The notes beneath the pieces were generated by a model. It saw nothing but the letters and a program-made list of their open reading frames with translations, was not told where the DNA came from and searched no databases. Source: Rhizobium sp. Q54 (GTDB lineage: Bacteria > Pseudomonadota > Alphaproteobacteria > Rhizobiales > Xanthobacteraceae). Taken from it: DNA of 51,982 nt. Made by a program: the position numbers and the translations under genes. The DNA lies in NCBI GenBank assembly GCA_945907045.1, contig CAMDSH010000026.1:1-51982 (forward strand), in the 5' to 3' direction. This document shows positions 30,255-38,558 of this stretch, one piece after another; position 1 is the stretch's first letter; each line of letters starts with the position of its first letter.

Positions 30255-31214
30255 ATGGCCGGCCCGATTATCGCAGTCACCGACACCGTGTTCCCTTCGC
30301 TCGATCTGGCGAAGGCGGCGCTCGCCAAGCTCAACCCGACTTTTCACATGTCGAAAAGCGCCAACGCCGACGACATCCTGAGCGTCGCGAAAGATGCCGA
30401 CGCTATCCTCGTGACTTACGCCAAACTCACCGGCGATCTGATCCGCCAACTCACACGCTGTAAGGCGATCGGCAGGTTCGGTCTCGGCGTCGATAACATC
30501 GACCTGCCGGCGGCCAAGGAAAAGGGTATCGCCGTCAATTACGTTCCCGACTACTGCATCCACGAAGTGTCCGACCACACCATGGCGATGCTGCTCGCTC
30601 TGGCGCGCAAGATTCCGCTCTCCAACAAACTGGTGCAGGCGGGACGATGGGAGATGCCGGCGGTGGTGCCGCTGCGCCGCCTCGAGGGGCAAGTGCTCGG
30701 CCTTGTCGGCTTCGGCAACATTCCGCGCGCGGTTGCGCCGAAGGCGAAAGCATTCGGCCTTCGCGTCGTCACGCACGACCCTTTCGTGAAGCCCGATGTG
30801 CTCAAGGCCGCCGGCGTCGAGGGCGTGAGCTTCGACCAGTTGATGGCAATGTCGGACTTCGTTTCCGTGCACGCGCCCTTGATGCCGGCGACGCGCGGCC
30901 TCATCAATGCCGCTGCCTTCGCCAAGATGAAAAAGGGCGCTCTGATCGTGAACACCGCGCGCGGTCCGCTGATCGACGAGCCGGCGCTGATCGCCGCGCT
31001 CGACAGCGGGCATCTTGGCGGCGCCGCGCTCGACGTGGTGACGGTGGAGCCGATGCCGAAGGATTCTCCCCTCATCGGGCGCGATAACGTGATCCTGACG
31101 CCGCACACGGGATTTTATTCGGTCGAAGCGCTGCGGGAACTGCAGACCAAATGCGCGAGCGACGTGGCGCGCGTGCTCTCGGGCGAAAAGGCCGTGTATC
31201 CGATCAGCGCATGA
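30255..31214 (+). CDS. D-2-hydroxyacid dehydrogenase (PGDH/CtBP-like)
   Basis: A 319-residue NAD-dependent enzyme. The catalytic Arg is in VNTARGPLIDEP, the Glu in VVTVEPMP, and the His in LTPHTGFYS. The nucleotide-binding loop reads LVGFGNIPRAVAPKAKAFG, where the third glycine of GxGxxG is replaced, a known variation of the CtBP-like subgroup. IGRFGLGVDNIDLPAAKEKG is a classic 2-hydroxyacid dehydrogenase block. The substrate is unknown: 3-phosphoglycerate, glyoxylate and hydroxypyruvate are all possible. It lacks the C-terminal ACT domain of SerA. A palindromic repeat overlaps its stop codon. Confidence 0.9.
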   Translation: MAGPIIAVTDTVFPSLDLAKAALAKLNPTFHMSKSANADDILSVAKDADAILVTYAKLTGDLIRQLTRCKAIGRFGLGVDNIDLPAAKEKGIAVNYVPDYCIHEVSDHTMAMLLALARKIPLSNKLVQAGRWEMPAVVPLRRLEGQVLGLVGFGNIPRAVAPKAKAFGLRVVTHDPFVKPDVLKAAGVEGVSFDQLMAMSDFVSVHAPLMPATRGLINAAAFAKMKKGALIVNTARGPLIDEPALIAALDSGHLGGAALDVVTVEPMPKDSPLIGRDNVILTPHTGFYSVEALRELQTKCASDVARVLSGEKAVYPISA

Positions 31215-31253
31215 TCCCGAAAAGTGGGCACGTTTTCGGACAGGATCATGCGC
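31207..31253. repeat. Palindromic repeat over the dehydrogenase stop codon
   Basis: GCGCATGATCCCGAAAA and TTTTCGGACAGGATCATGCGC form an imperfect inverted repeat of 47 bp. It belongs to a short repeat type that I recall as widespread in Rhizobiales (ATGATCCCGAAAAGTGG). The stop codon of the dehydrogenase gene (31212-31214) is part of the left arm. Confidence 0.7.
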
Positions 31254-31272
31254 AAGCAAAACGTAAAGTAAC

Positions 31273-31779
31273 ATGCTCGACCGCATCGATCTCGAACCGG
31301 TTTTCTTCGCGCCCTTCGTCTCCTCAGTGATGAAGGTCGAACCGGCGTGGATCGACTACAACGGCCATCTCAACATGGCCTATTACAACGTGCTGTTCGA
31401 TCGCGCGGTGGACGAGGCTTTTGAGCTTTTGGGATGCGGCATCGATTACGTCAAAACCCAACGCCACTCATGCTTCACGGCGGAAGTGCACGTGCGCTAC
31501 CTGCGCGAACTCAAGGAGGGCGATCCGGTGCGGGTGACGTTCCAGCTGCTCGATTACGACGCCAAGCGGATGCATTATTTCGAGCAGCTGTTCCACGCCA
31601 GCGAGGGCTGGGTGTCGGCAACGTCCGAGAACATATCGCTGCACGTCGATATGACCTCGAAAAAGACCGCGGCTTTTCCCAGAGAGATCGCAGGCTGCCT
31701 CGCCCGCATGAAGGCATCGCATGCGCAGCTACCCCGCCCGGAAGCCGCCGGGCGCCGGGTCGCCATGCCGGGGAAATAA
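31273..31779 (+). CDS. Acyl-CoA thioesterase family protein (hotdog fold)
   Basis: A 168-residue cytoplasmic protein. The motif WIDYNGHLNMAYYNVLFDRA at about residues 31-50 is the catalytic Asp/helix region of 4HBT-type thioesterases, followed by HVRYLRELKEGDPVRVTFQL and HYFEQLFHASEGW. The family hydrolyses acyl-CoA thioesters; some members act near carnitine or betainyl-CoA metabolism, but no carnitine gene is in the window. It starts 58 nt after the dehydrogenase gene with only the palindromic repeat between, so they may be co-transcribed. Confidence 0.88.
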   Translation: MLDRIDLEPVFFAPFVSSVMKVEPAWIDYNGHLNMAYYNVLFDRAVDEAFELLGCGIDYVKTQRHSCFTAEVHVRYLRELKEGDPVRVTFQLLDYDAKRMHYFEQLFHASEGWVSATSENISLHVDMTSKKTAAFPREIAGCLARMKASHAQLPRPEAAGRRVAMPGK

Positions 31780-31929
31780 GGCTGCGGGATAAACCGGCCG
31801 CGCCCCTCCCTTTTACGCCTCGCGAGTGCCATCTTTAGAGTGAAAAGAATCGCCTCGCGGCGCACCCCGCAGGCCCATTCACGGATATCCATGACCAAGC
31901 CGAATTCATTGCCCCGCACGGAGGCCGTG

Positions 31930-34398
31930 ATGCCCATCCCCGGCGGCATCGCGGAACGCGCGCGCGCGGCGGCGACCGGCGGCAGCCAATATCTCAATGA
32001 CCTCAATCCCGAGCAGCGCGAGGCCGTGGAAGCGCTCGACGGCGCGGTGCTGGTGCTGGCCGGCGCCGGCACGGGGAAAACCCGCGTTCTCACCACGCGC
32101 ATCGCGCACATTCTCAGTCTGGGCCGCGCGCGGCCGTCGGAAATCCTCGCCGTCACCTTCACCAACAAGGCGGCGCGCGAGATGAAGGAACGTGTCGGCC
32201 ACATGGTCGGGCAGATCGTCGAAGGCATGCCGTGGCTCGGCACCTTCCACGCCATCGGCGTGAAAATCCTGCGCCGCCACGCCGAAATGGTTGGCCTCAA
32301 ACCCGACTTCACGATCCTCGACGTCGACGACCAGATCCGCCTCATCAAGCAAATCCTCGACGCCGAAGGCATCGACGAGAAGCGCTGGCCCGCGCGCGTG
32401 CTGGCGATGCTGATCGATGGGTGGAAAAACCGCGGCCTCACGCCGACGCAGGTTCCCGCCGGCGAAGGCGCCAGCTTCGCCAACGGCAAGGGACGAAAAC
32501 TTTATGCCGCGTTCCAGGAGCGGCTGAAAACGCTCAACGCCGCCGACTTCGGCGACCTGCTGCTGGAGAACATCCGCCTGTTCCGCGAACAGCCGGAAGT
32601 GCTGGCGCAATATCAGCAGCGGTTCAAATTCATTCTGGTGGACGAGTATCAGGACACCAACGTCGCGCAATATCTCTGGCTGCGATTGCTGGGCCAAAGC
32701 CAGGGCGGCGTGCAAAAAAACATCTGCTGCGTCGGCGACGACGACCAGTCGATCTACGGCTGGCGCGGCGCTGAGGTCGACAACATCCTGCGCTTCGATC
32801 ACGACTTCCCCGGCGCCAAGGTCGTGCGGCTCGAGCGCAATTACCGCTCCACCGGCCACATCCTCGCCTGCGCGTCGCAGCTAATCGCGCACAACCAGGG
32901 ACGGCTCGGCAAGACGCTGCGCACCGAGGACGTGCTGGGCGAAAAAGTGCAGGTCACCAGCGCGTGGGACTCGGAGGAAGAAGCGCGTTCGATCGGCGAC
33001 GAGATCGAGGAAGCGCAGCGCGGCGGCCACAAGCTGGAGCAGATCGCCATTCTGGTCCGCGCCTCGTTTCAGATGCGCGAGTTCGAAGACCGCTTCGTCA
33101 CGCTGGGACTGCCCTATCGCGTCATTGGCGGGCCTCGCTTCTATGAGCGCGCGGAAATCCGCGATGCGCTGGCTTACCTGCGCGTTATCCATTCGCCGAC
33201 CGACGATCTTGCCTTCGAGCGCATCGTCAACGTGCCGAAGCGCGGCCTCGGCGATGCGTCGCTGCAATGCCTGCACGACCACGCGCGGAAAAAACGCGTA
33301 TCGCTGACCGAAGCCGCCCGCGCGGTCGTCGAAACCGACGAACTCAAACCGAAAGCGCGCGGCGCGCTGCGCGATCTCAACGCCTCGTTCGTCCGCTGGC
33401 GCAAGCTGAACGAAACGCTCCCCCACAACGAGCTGGCCGAAGTCGTGCTGGACGAAAGCGGCTACACCGACATGTGGCAGAAGGATCGCAGCGCCGACGC
33501 CGCCGGGCGGCTGGAGAACCTGAAAGAACTCGTTCGCTCGATGCAGGATTTCGAAAACCTCGCCGGTTTCCTCGAACACATCTCGCTCGTGATGGACACC
33601 GACAAGGGCGAAGGCGTCGACTCGGTTTCCATCATGACGCTGCACGCAGCCAAGGGGCTGGAATTCGACACGGTGTTCCTCACCGGCTGGGAAGAGGGAT
33701 TGTTCCCGCACCAGCGCGCGCTCGACGATCAGGGCCGCGCGGGCCTTGAGGAGGAACGCCGCCTCGCGCATGTCGGCATCACACGCGCGCGCAAACACGC
33801 GCGGATTTATTTCGCCACCAACCGGCGCATCCACGGTATGTGGACGACGACGGTGCCGTCGCGCTTCCTCGACGAGCTTCCTGAAGCGCATGTCGAGGTG
33901 AAGGAAGCGCAAGGCGCGTTCGGCGGCGCGGGCTACGGCGGCTCACGCTTCGACGAGACGGGTGCGTTTGGCTCCAGCTACACGACGCCCGGCTGGCAGC
34001 GCGCGCAAAGAAACAAGCAGGACATTGCGAGCAGAGGCGGCGGATTTGGCGAAAACAGCGCGCCGCGTTATGTGCCGGACGGCGTGCTTGACGACCCCGG
34101 CGTGGATGAGGCCGGAGCCGCCTTCGCCGAAGGCTCCGGCGGCCAAGCTGGCCAAAAACCGGATAGCCTTGCCCGCCATAGCGCGAAGCGCGGCGGCGGG
34201 CGCAGGTCCCCCGTCACCATCGAAGGCGAACTGGTGGGAAAATCCACCGGTGTGTCGTCATTTGCCGTGGGCGACCGCGTCTTCCATCAAAAATTCGGCA
34301 ACGGCAACGTGGCGGCGGTGGACGGCAACAAGCTCACGATTGCCTTCGACCACGCGGGTGAAAAGCGCGTGGTGGATTCATTTGTGGAGAGGGCGTGA
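31930..34398 (+). CDS. ATP-dependent DNA helicase, UvrD/PcrA family
   Basis: An 822-residue superfamily 1A helicase. Motifs in order: Q motif LNPEQREAVEAL, Walker A LAGAGTGKTRVLTTR, motif Ia LAVTFTNKAAREM, motif II ILVDEYQDTN, motif III CCVGDDDQSIYGWRGAE, motif V VSIMTLHAAKGLEFDTVFL, motif VI LAHVGITRARKHARI. The last about 55 residues form a Tudor-like domain (VGDRVFHQKFGNGNVAAVDG). It acts in nucleotide-excision and mismatch repair and clears recombination intermediates. GGAGG lies 5 nt before the ATG at 31930. An ATG at 31891 (MTKPNS) and a GTG at 31840 are other possible starts. Confidence 0.96.
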   Translation: MPIPGGIAERARAAATGGSQYLNDLNPEQREAVEALDGAVLVLAGAGTGKTRVLTTRIAHILSLGRARPSEILAVTFTNKAAREMKERVGHMVGQIVEGMPWLGTFHAIGVKILRRHAEMVGLKPDFTILDVDDQIRLIKQILDAEGIDEKRWPARVLAMLIDGWKNRGLTPTQVPAGEGASFANGKGRKLYAAFQERLKTLNAADFGDLLLENIRLFREQPEVLAQYQQRFKFILVDEYQDTNVAQYLWLRLLGQSQGGVQKNICCVGDDDQSIYGWRGAEVDNILRFDHDFPGAKVVRLERNYRSTGHILACASQLIAHNQGRLGKTLRTEDVLGEKVQVTSAWDSEEEARSIGDEIEEAQRGGHKLEQIAILVRASFQMREFEDRFVTLGLPYRVIGGPRFYERAEIRDALAYLRVIHSPTDDLAFERIVNVPKRGLGDASLQCLHDHARKKRVSLTEAARAVVETDELKPKARGALRDLNASFVRWRKLNETLPHNELAEVVLDESGYTDMWQKDRSADAAGRLENLKELVRSMQDFENLAGFLEHISLVMDTDKGEGVDSVSIMTLHAAKGLEFDTVFLTGWEEGLFPHQRALDDQGRAGLEEERRLAHVGITRARKHARIYFATNRRIHGMWTTTVPSRFLDELPEAHVEVKEAQGAFGGAGYGGSRFDETGAFGSSYTTPGWQRAQRNKQDIASRGGGFGENSAPRYVPDGVLDDPGVDEAGAAFAEGSGGQAGQKPDSLARHSAKRGGGRRSPVTIEGELVGKSTGVSSFAVGDRVFHQKFGNGNVAAVDGNKLTIAFDHAGEKRVVDSFVERA

Positions 34399-34433
34399 GA
34401 GTGGAGAGCTAAGGTCCGCTCCGGCGCAACCCG

Positions 34434-35351
34434 CTAATTTGCCCGCGCCCGGCGAGCAGGACGTTGCGGCTCTTCCGGCGTCTGCAATATGGATATCGCG
34501 GGCGGGCGAGTCTCCGGCATCATCGACACTGCGGGCGCGCGGGCCGCTTGCGATTGCGGCTCCTGAACGAGCGCATCACCAAGCTGCATTTTGAGCAGAT
34601 ACTGCCCGACGAAATTTTCCTGGCCGATGTGCGCGATCGCTTCGTCGATGCACGACCATATCTCGCCGCCGCACACATCCACCCAGCGGCGGCAGAAGGC
34701 GAGGTCTTCGCCGGGAAACAATCCATCCGGCCCCTGCACGACGTCGAAGCATTGCAGCACGCCGCCTTCAAGCCCGAACTGCTTGTGACGCTCGCCGGGG
34801 TTCGCCACCCAGAGTTCGGGGAACTTCTCCTTCATCGTTTCGAATACGCTGCGATGGATCAGCATGATCCCCGTGCCGGCGTATGAGACCCGCACGAAGC
34901 CCTCGACCATTTGCGTTTGCCGTTTTCCGTCCGGGCCCGGCGTCGTCATGATGGCGCCCTGCCCGCCGACATAATCGTTCGCCAGAATGCGCGCGACCGC
35001 CGGATTGGGATGCGTCTTCGCCGAGGCGTGGAACCAGTCGTAATTGAATTTCTTCTGCGGGCAGACAGCGCCGACGACGGGTTTTTGCTGCGCGATCATC
35101 TTCGCGATGAGCGAGGGCGAAAATCCCATGTCGCTGTCGATGAACAGCAGATGCGTGAACGAGGGATCGTTCAGCACCATGCTGGCGAGAATGTTGCGCG
35201 CCAGCGGCAGCACCGAGCAGACGATGCTGCGATTTTCAAACTGGATGCCGGGAAATTCGTTGCGGAAGGTCGCGAGCGTGCGAAGAACCGATTCGTGATA
35301 GCCGAGACAGACCATGCCACCGTGGGCCGGGGTGCCGAGCAGGATCTTCAT
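34434..35351 (-). CDS. Glycosyltransferase-like protein (GT-A fold)
   Basis: A 305-residue protein. The N-terminus (MKILLGTPAHGGMVCLGYHE) and the HLLFIDSDMGFSPSLIAKMI block, which contains a DxD-type metal motif, point to a GT-A-like nucleotide-sugar domain. The cysteine-rich second half (GEDLAFCRRWVDVCGGEIWS) resembles a GT2 acceptor region. The C-terminal 45 residues are a disordered Pro/Arg/Ala tail. GGAGGG lies directly before the ATG at 35351. No polysaccharide genes are next to it. A CtrA-box-like site lies 92 bp upstream. The donor and acceptor are unknown. Confidence 0.75.
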   Translation of the reverse strand: MKILLGTPAHGGMVCLGYHESVLRTLATFRNEFPGIQFENRSIVCSVLPLARNILASMVLNDPSFTHLLFIDSDMGFSPSLIAKMIAQQKPVVGAVCPQKKFNYDWFHASAKTHPNPAVARILANDYVGGQGAIMTTPGPDGKRQTQMVEGFVRVSYAGTGIMLIHRSVFETMKEKFPELWVANPGERHKQFGLEGGVLQCFDVVQGPDGLFPGEDLAFCRRWVDVCGGEIWSCIDEAIAHIGQENFVGQYLLKMQLGDALVQEPQSQAARAPAVSMMPETRPPAISILQTPEEPQRPARRARAN

Positions 35352-35442
35352 GAACCCTCCGAGTTGTCCGTAGCGCCATGCGGCCGCAAACCGGCGGCCG
35401 GAATCGGCGCGGAGCCTGAGTTCCATCAAGCGGCTGGAATGG

Positions 35443-35457
35443 TTAATCGCCGATTAA
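35443..35457. promoter_or_regulatory. TTAA-N7-TTAA(C) site (CtrA-box form)
   Basis: TTAA-TCGCCGA-TTAAC matches the CtrA consensus exactly. It lies between the divergent glycosyltransferase-like gene (start 35351) and the membrane-protein gene (start 35500). A half site (ATTAAC) lies at 35489-35494. Confidence 0.55.
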
Positions 35458-35499
35458 CGCCGCCGGGAACAAACCCCGCGCGCGCGGCATTAACGCTCG

Positions 35500-35904
35500 A
35501 TGGCACAATTTGCTTCAGACGAGATGGAAGGTTTGGGCGGCTCCCTCGCCATTTATCTGGCCGGGCTGATCGCTATCGCCGCCCTGCTCGCGCTTCCCGT
35601 TTATCTCATGAGCCCCGACACGCATCTGCCGAATCCCGGCATGGCCGCGTACACGCCGCCGCCGAGAGCGCGCCTTGTTCCGGTTCCGGGCAAAATGGAT
35701 GCGCCGCCCATTGTCACGGCCAGCGACCGCGAGGATGCCGCCATCGAAGCCGCGCTAAAAACAATGGCGGCGGCGGAACCGAAACCGGAGCCCGCCAAGA
35801 AACCCGCGGCGGAAATCGTTCGCGCGCGGCGTGACGACGATGAACCGAGGGTTCGTTACAGCCAGCAGAGACCGCTGTTCGACATCTTCGGATTGTTCAA
35901 TTAG
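35500..35904 (+). CDS. Hypothetical single-span membrane protein
   Basis: A 134-residue protein. A short cytoplasmic lead is followed by one membrane helix at about residues 14-37 (LAIYLAGLIAIAALLALPVY) and a Pro/Ala-rich, charged domain (PPPRARLVPVPGKMD, EPKPEPAKKPAAE). The Pro/Lys stretch resembles a periplasmic spacer, but no family domain is visible. It ends in FDIFGLFN. Its stop overlaps the stop of the convergent MFS gene by a few bases. A CtrA-type site lies 43 bp upstream, so cell-cycle control is a reasonable inference. Confidence 0.65.
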   Translation: MAQFASDEMEGLGGSLAIYLAGLIAIAALLALPVYLMSPDTHLPNPGMAAYTPPPRARLVPVPGKMDAPPIVTASDREDAAIEAALKTMAAAEPKPEPAKKPAAEIVRARRDDDEPRVRYSQQRPLFDIFGLFN

Positions 35905-37109
35905 GCGCGGCTTGCGCTCGCCCAGTTCCGCAGTCCCGCGAACGCCAGATACAGCAGCGCCGCGCCGGCGAGCGACCAGCACACGGCGGGCGTCCATTGC
36001 AGCATCGCGTTGACTGACGGATTGGCGGCGAAACCGCCCGCCACCATGCCCATGCGCGCAAGCGTCGCCAGCGCCAGCGCGGAGAATAAAAGTCCGGACA
36101 TGCGGCCTTCCGCGCCGTTTTCCCCGATGCTGAATGCCACCGTGAAAGCGCTCATCAGGATCGCGCCCCAGGCGGCGCCGGCGGCGAACTGCGCCAGCAT
36201 CAGCAGCTCCAGCCCTTGCGCGGCATGCGCGCCGATAATGGCGAGCGCGCCGACCAGCGCGGCCGCGCCCATCACCGCGTAGCCTCCGAAGCGTTTGGTG
36301 ATCAGGCCGGCCGGGAACATCGAAATCTTGAAGCCGATCCAGAACACCGGCATCAGCCATTCCAGATCCGCGGGCTTGGCGAAGCGCAGGAACAGCGGCG
36401 CGCTGGCGAGCGCGAAATGCATCTGATAGCCGAGTGCGAGCACGATCATGCCGAGCGCGAAGACGGCGGCTTTCGTCGTGAGCGGACCGAATGCGCGCGC
36501 CGGCGCGCTGGCAGCCTTGGGCTGAGGTTCGCTCGCCAGCCTGCGTTCGGCCGAGACGATGCCGAGCGTGGCGAGCACCAGCACAACGCTGGCGACAACG
36601 AACGGCCAGCGCGGATCGATGTCGCGCAGCGTGATTGCCATGTAAGGCGCGAGCGCACCGGCGATGCCGTAACCCAGCAGCGCGAGGCTCGACAGATAAG
36701 GGAGCGACGGCTTGGCGGCGTATTTTCCGAGCAGCATCAGCGGCGGCGCGCGCAGCGCCGACGAGGTGACCGTCCACACCACGGTCACGGCGATAAAGAG
36801 CGGCGCACCGGCGGACGCGATAAAGGGCAAAGCGAGAAACGCCACGCAGGATACGGCGGTGGCGGCCACCACCCAGACGCCGAGCCGGCCGACCACGCGC
36901 GAGACCTTGTCGGCGACGATGCCGGTCGCGAAATCGCAGATCGTGAAGATCGCCTGATCGAGCATCAGCAGCAGGATGACGGTGCCGGGGTCTATACCGG
37001 CCGCCGCCGCCATCCGCGGCAAATAGATCGCATAGACCGTCCAGCACATCGTGAATAACAGCTGGAGGACCGCGAGATACCAGCCGAAGCGGTGCGTTGC
37101 TGAGCTCAT
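35901..37109 (-). CDS. MFS transporter
   Basis: A 402-residue inner-membrane protein with about 12 hydrophobic segments in two halves. The loop after helix 2 (DFATGIVADKVSRVVGRLGV) is the conserved MFS G-x-L-a-D-r-x-G-R-r motif in weaker form. The central loop (SAERRLASEPQPKAASAPAR) joins the two bundles. I cannot assign a substrate. It stands alone, with no efflux adaptor or regulator gene next to it. Confidence 0.85.
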   Translation of the reverse strand: MSSATHRFGWYLAVLQLLFTMCWTVYAIYLPRMAAAAGIDPGTVILLLMLDQAIFTICDFATGIVADKVSRVVGRLGVWVVAATAVSCVAFLALPFIASAGAPLFIAVTVVWTVTSSALRAPPLMLLGKYAAKPSLPYLSSLALLGYGIAGALAPYMAITLRDIDPRWPFVVASVVLVLATLGIVSAERRLASEPQPKAASAPARAFGPLTTKAAVFALGMIVLALGYQMHFALASAPLFLRFAKPADLEWLMPVFWIGFKISMFPAGLITKRFGGYAVMGAAALVGALAIIGAHAAQGLELLMLAQFAAGAAWGAILMSAFTVAFSIGENGAEGRMSGLLFSALALATLARMGMVAGGFAANPSVNAMLQWTPAVCWSLAGAALLYLAFAGLRNWASASRA

Positions 37110-37248
37110 CGCCGGTTCTTCACATCGACAGGATCACATTAGCAATTAGTCTGAGCTAATCATCTTCCCGTAGCAAATTCCACTGCGCGGGTTAGGAATG
37201 CAATATCCGCACTGGGTCATAACCGGATAGCCGTGCTATTTTTTCCCC

Positions 37249-37617
37249 ATGATGAAACGCATATTCCTCCTTACGGCCTGCTTGCTGTCCGTAACGGCCC
37301 TCCTTCCGCGTCCCGCGTTGGCCGACAGCAACGGCGGCCAATGGGGCGTGGTGCTTATCGCCGAAAGCGGCAGCTGCGACCGTGGCTTCCGCTATCCGGT
37401 GCTGGTGACAAACACCGGCGCCGCCAGCTACCAGGGCGACTCGGACATCACCTTCACCGGCACGGTATCGCCCGACGGCGCGATGAAGTTCACCGCCGGC
37501 AAAGGCACCATGAAAGCGAGCGGCACAGGCAAGCTCGCCGACGGCAAGGGCGCTGGGCGCTGGAGCGGCAAGAATGCCTCCGGCGCGTGCAGCGGACGCT
37601 GGGAAGCCAAGCGCTAA
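37249..37617 (+). CDS. Hypothetical exported protein
   Basis: A 122-residue protein with a signal peptide (MKRIFLLTACLLSVTALLPR, cleavage near ALA-DS). The mature part is Gly/Ser/Lys-rich with repeated short beta-like blocks (MKFTAGKGTMKASGTGKLAD) and two cysteines near CDRGFRYPV and SGACSGRW that may form a disulfide. I do not recognise the family; similar small secreted proteins exist in Rhizobiales as far as I recall. An ATG at 37252 is an equal start choice. Confidence 0.7.
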   Translation: MMKRIFLLTACLLSVTALLPRPALADSNGGQWGVVLIAESGSCDRGFRYPVLVTNTGAASYQGDSDITFTGTVSPDGAMKFTAGKGTMKASGTGKLADGKGAGRWSGKNASGACSGRWEAKR

Positions 37618-37640
37618 AAGCAGTCACGCCGGACCGCCAA

Positions 37641-37679
37641 ACGAAAACGCCGCCCCTGCCACCGGCAAGGAGCGGCGTT
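37641..37679 (-). terminator. Terminator of the gene at 37699-38064
   Basis: On the minus strand a stem with arms AACGCCGC and GCGGCGTT is followed by TTTTCGTTT. It lies between two convergent genes and may serve both. Confidence 0.7.
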
Positions 37680-37698
37680 GAACGTTTCGTCCGCGAGG

Positions 37699-38064
37699 TT
37701 ATTTCAGATCGTTGAGTATTTTGGCGCAGGCTTCCGCGACATTGCGGTTCGGCGATTCCGTTCCTGCGAACGTCGCCCAGCCGCCCTTCTCGACAAACGT
37801 GTCTTGTTTCCACGAGTCGACCAGCTTGAGTTCGGCCAGGGTCGCCTTGGCCTGGGTCGCGCGCTGGAACCTGTCGACGCAGATCGGCGCGAGCGCCGCC
37901 ACCACCGCGTTGGTGGCGTTCTGTTCCGACATTTTCGCGGCCGTCCTTCCGAGCGTCCATCCGCCGTAATTGAAGCCGATGAGCATCGTTGCGACAGCGC
38001 CAGCGGCGGCGCCCTGCACAAGACGCGTGAGAGAATCCCCCTGGAGCATTGCAGGTAACTGCAT
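37699..38064 (-). CDS. Conserved hypothetical membrane-associated protein
   Basis: A 121-residue protein with one weak hydrophobic stretch (LVQGAAAGAVATMLIGFNYG at residues 15-34) followed by a helical soluble region with two cysteines (APICVDRFQRATQAKATLAE and VAEACAKILNDLK). The Gly-rich hydrophobic segment suggests peripheral or single-span membrane binding. The family is unknown to me, but the sequence has coding character. Confidence 0.65.
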   Translation of the reverse strand: MQLPAMLQGDSLTRLVQGAAAGAVATMLIGFNYGGWTLGRTAAKMSEQNATNAVVAALAPICVDRFQRATQAKATLAELKLVDSWKQDTFVEKGGWATFAGTESPNRNVAEACAKILNDLK

Positions 38065-38295
38065 GACGTTTCCTTCTCACCGAAATACTTCGGTACGAGT
38101 ACAACGGACACCCGGATGGGTTCCGGTCAAAAGTTTTATGAAGGCCCGGCCGCTTTGAGCTGGCGTTTCGGTCGCCCGCACCGTGCGCTCTTATCGCGCC
38201 AAAGTCGATGCCAGTGTGCTAGACATTGAGCATTGTCAGGCGAAGTGGGAACCGGTTCGCCGTCCGGCAATGCGACCAAACAAAGAAGCCGCGTC

Positions 38296-38544
38296 ATGCT
38301 GAAGCGCGAAAATTTCCCGATCGCCGACATCTACGTGCCGGTCAAGCGCCGCGCGACGCTCGATCCGAAAAAGGTCGATGAACTCGTCGCCAGCATGCTG
38401 AAAGACGGCCAGCAGACGCCGATCATGGTGCGGCCGGACGGCGCGCGCTTCGTGCTGGTGGAAGGCCTGCACCGGCTGGAAGCGTGCAAGAAGCTGGGCG
38501 ACACCGTCATCGCCGGATACCGCGTCGACGCGCGAAAACATTAG
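38296..38544 (+). CDS. Stand-alone ParB-like N-terminal domain protein
   Basis: An 82-residue protein. It contains only the ParB/Srx-type core: ADIYVPVKRRATLDPKKVDE, then MLKDGQQTPIMVRPDGARFV, and VEGLHRLEACKKLG with the Gly-x-His-Arg nucleotide-binding motif of ParB CTPases and related nucleases. It lacks the helix-turn-helix and C-terminal dimer domains of chromosome-partitioning ParB, so it is not the partition protein. It lies just upstream of prmA on the same strand. The activity (CTPase, kinase-like or nuclease) is not known. Confidence 0.8.
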   Translation: MLKRENFPIADIYVPVKRRATLDPKKVDELVASMLKDGQQTPIMVRPDGARFVLVEGLHRLEACKKLGDTVIAGYRVDARKH

Positions 38545-38558
38545 TTCACGTTCGCTGG

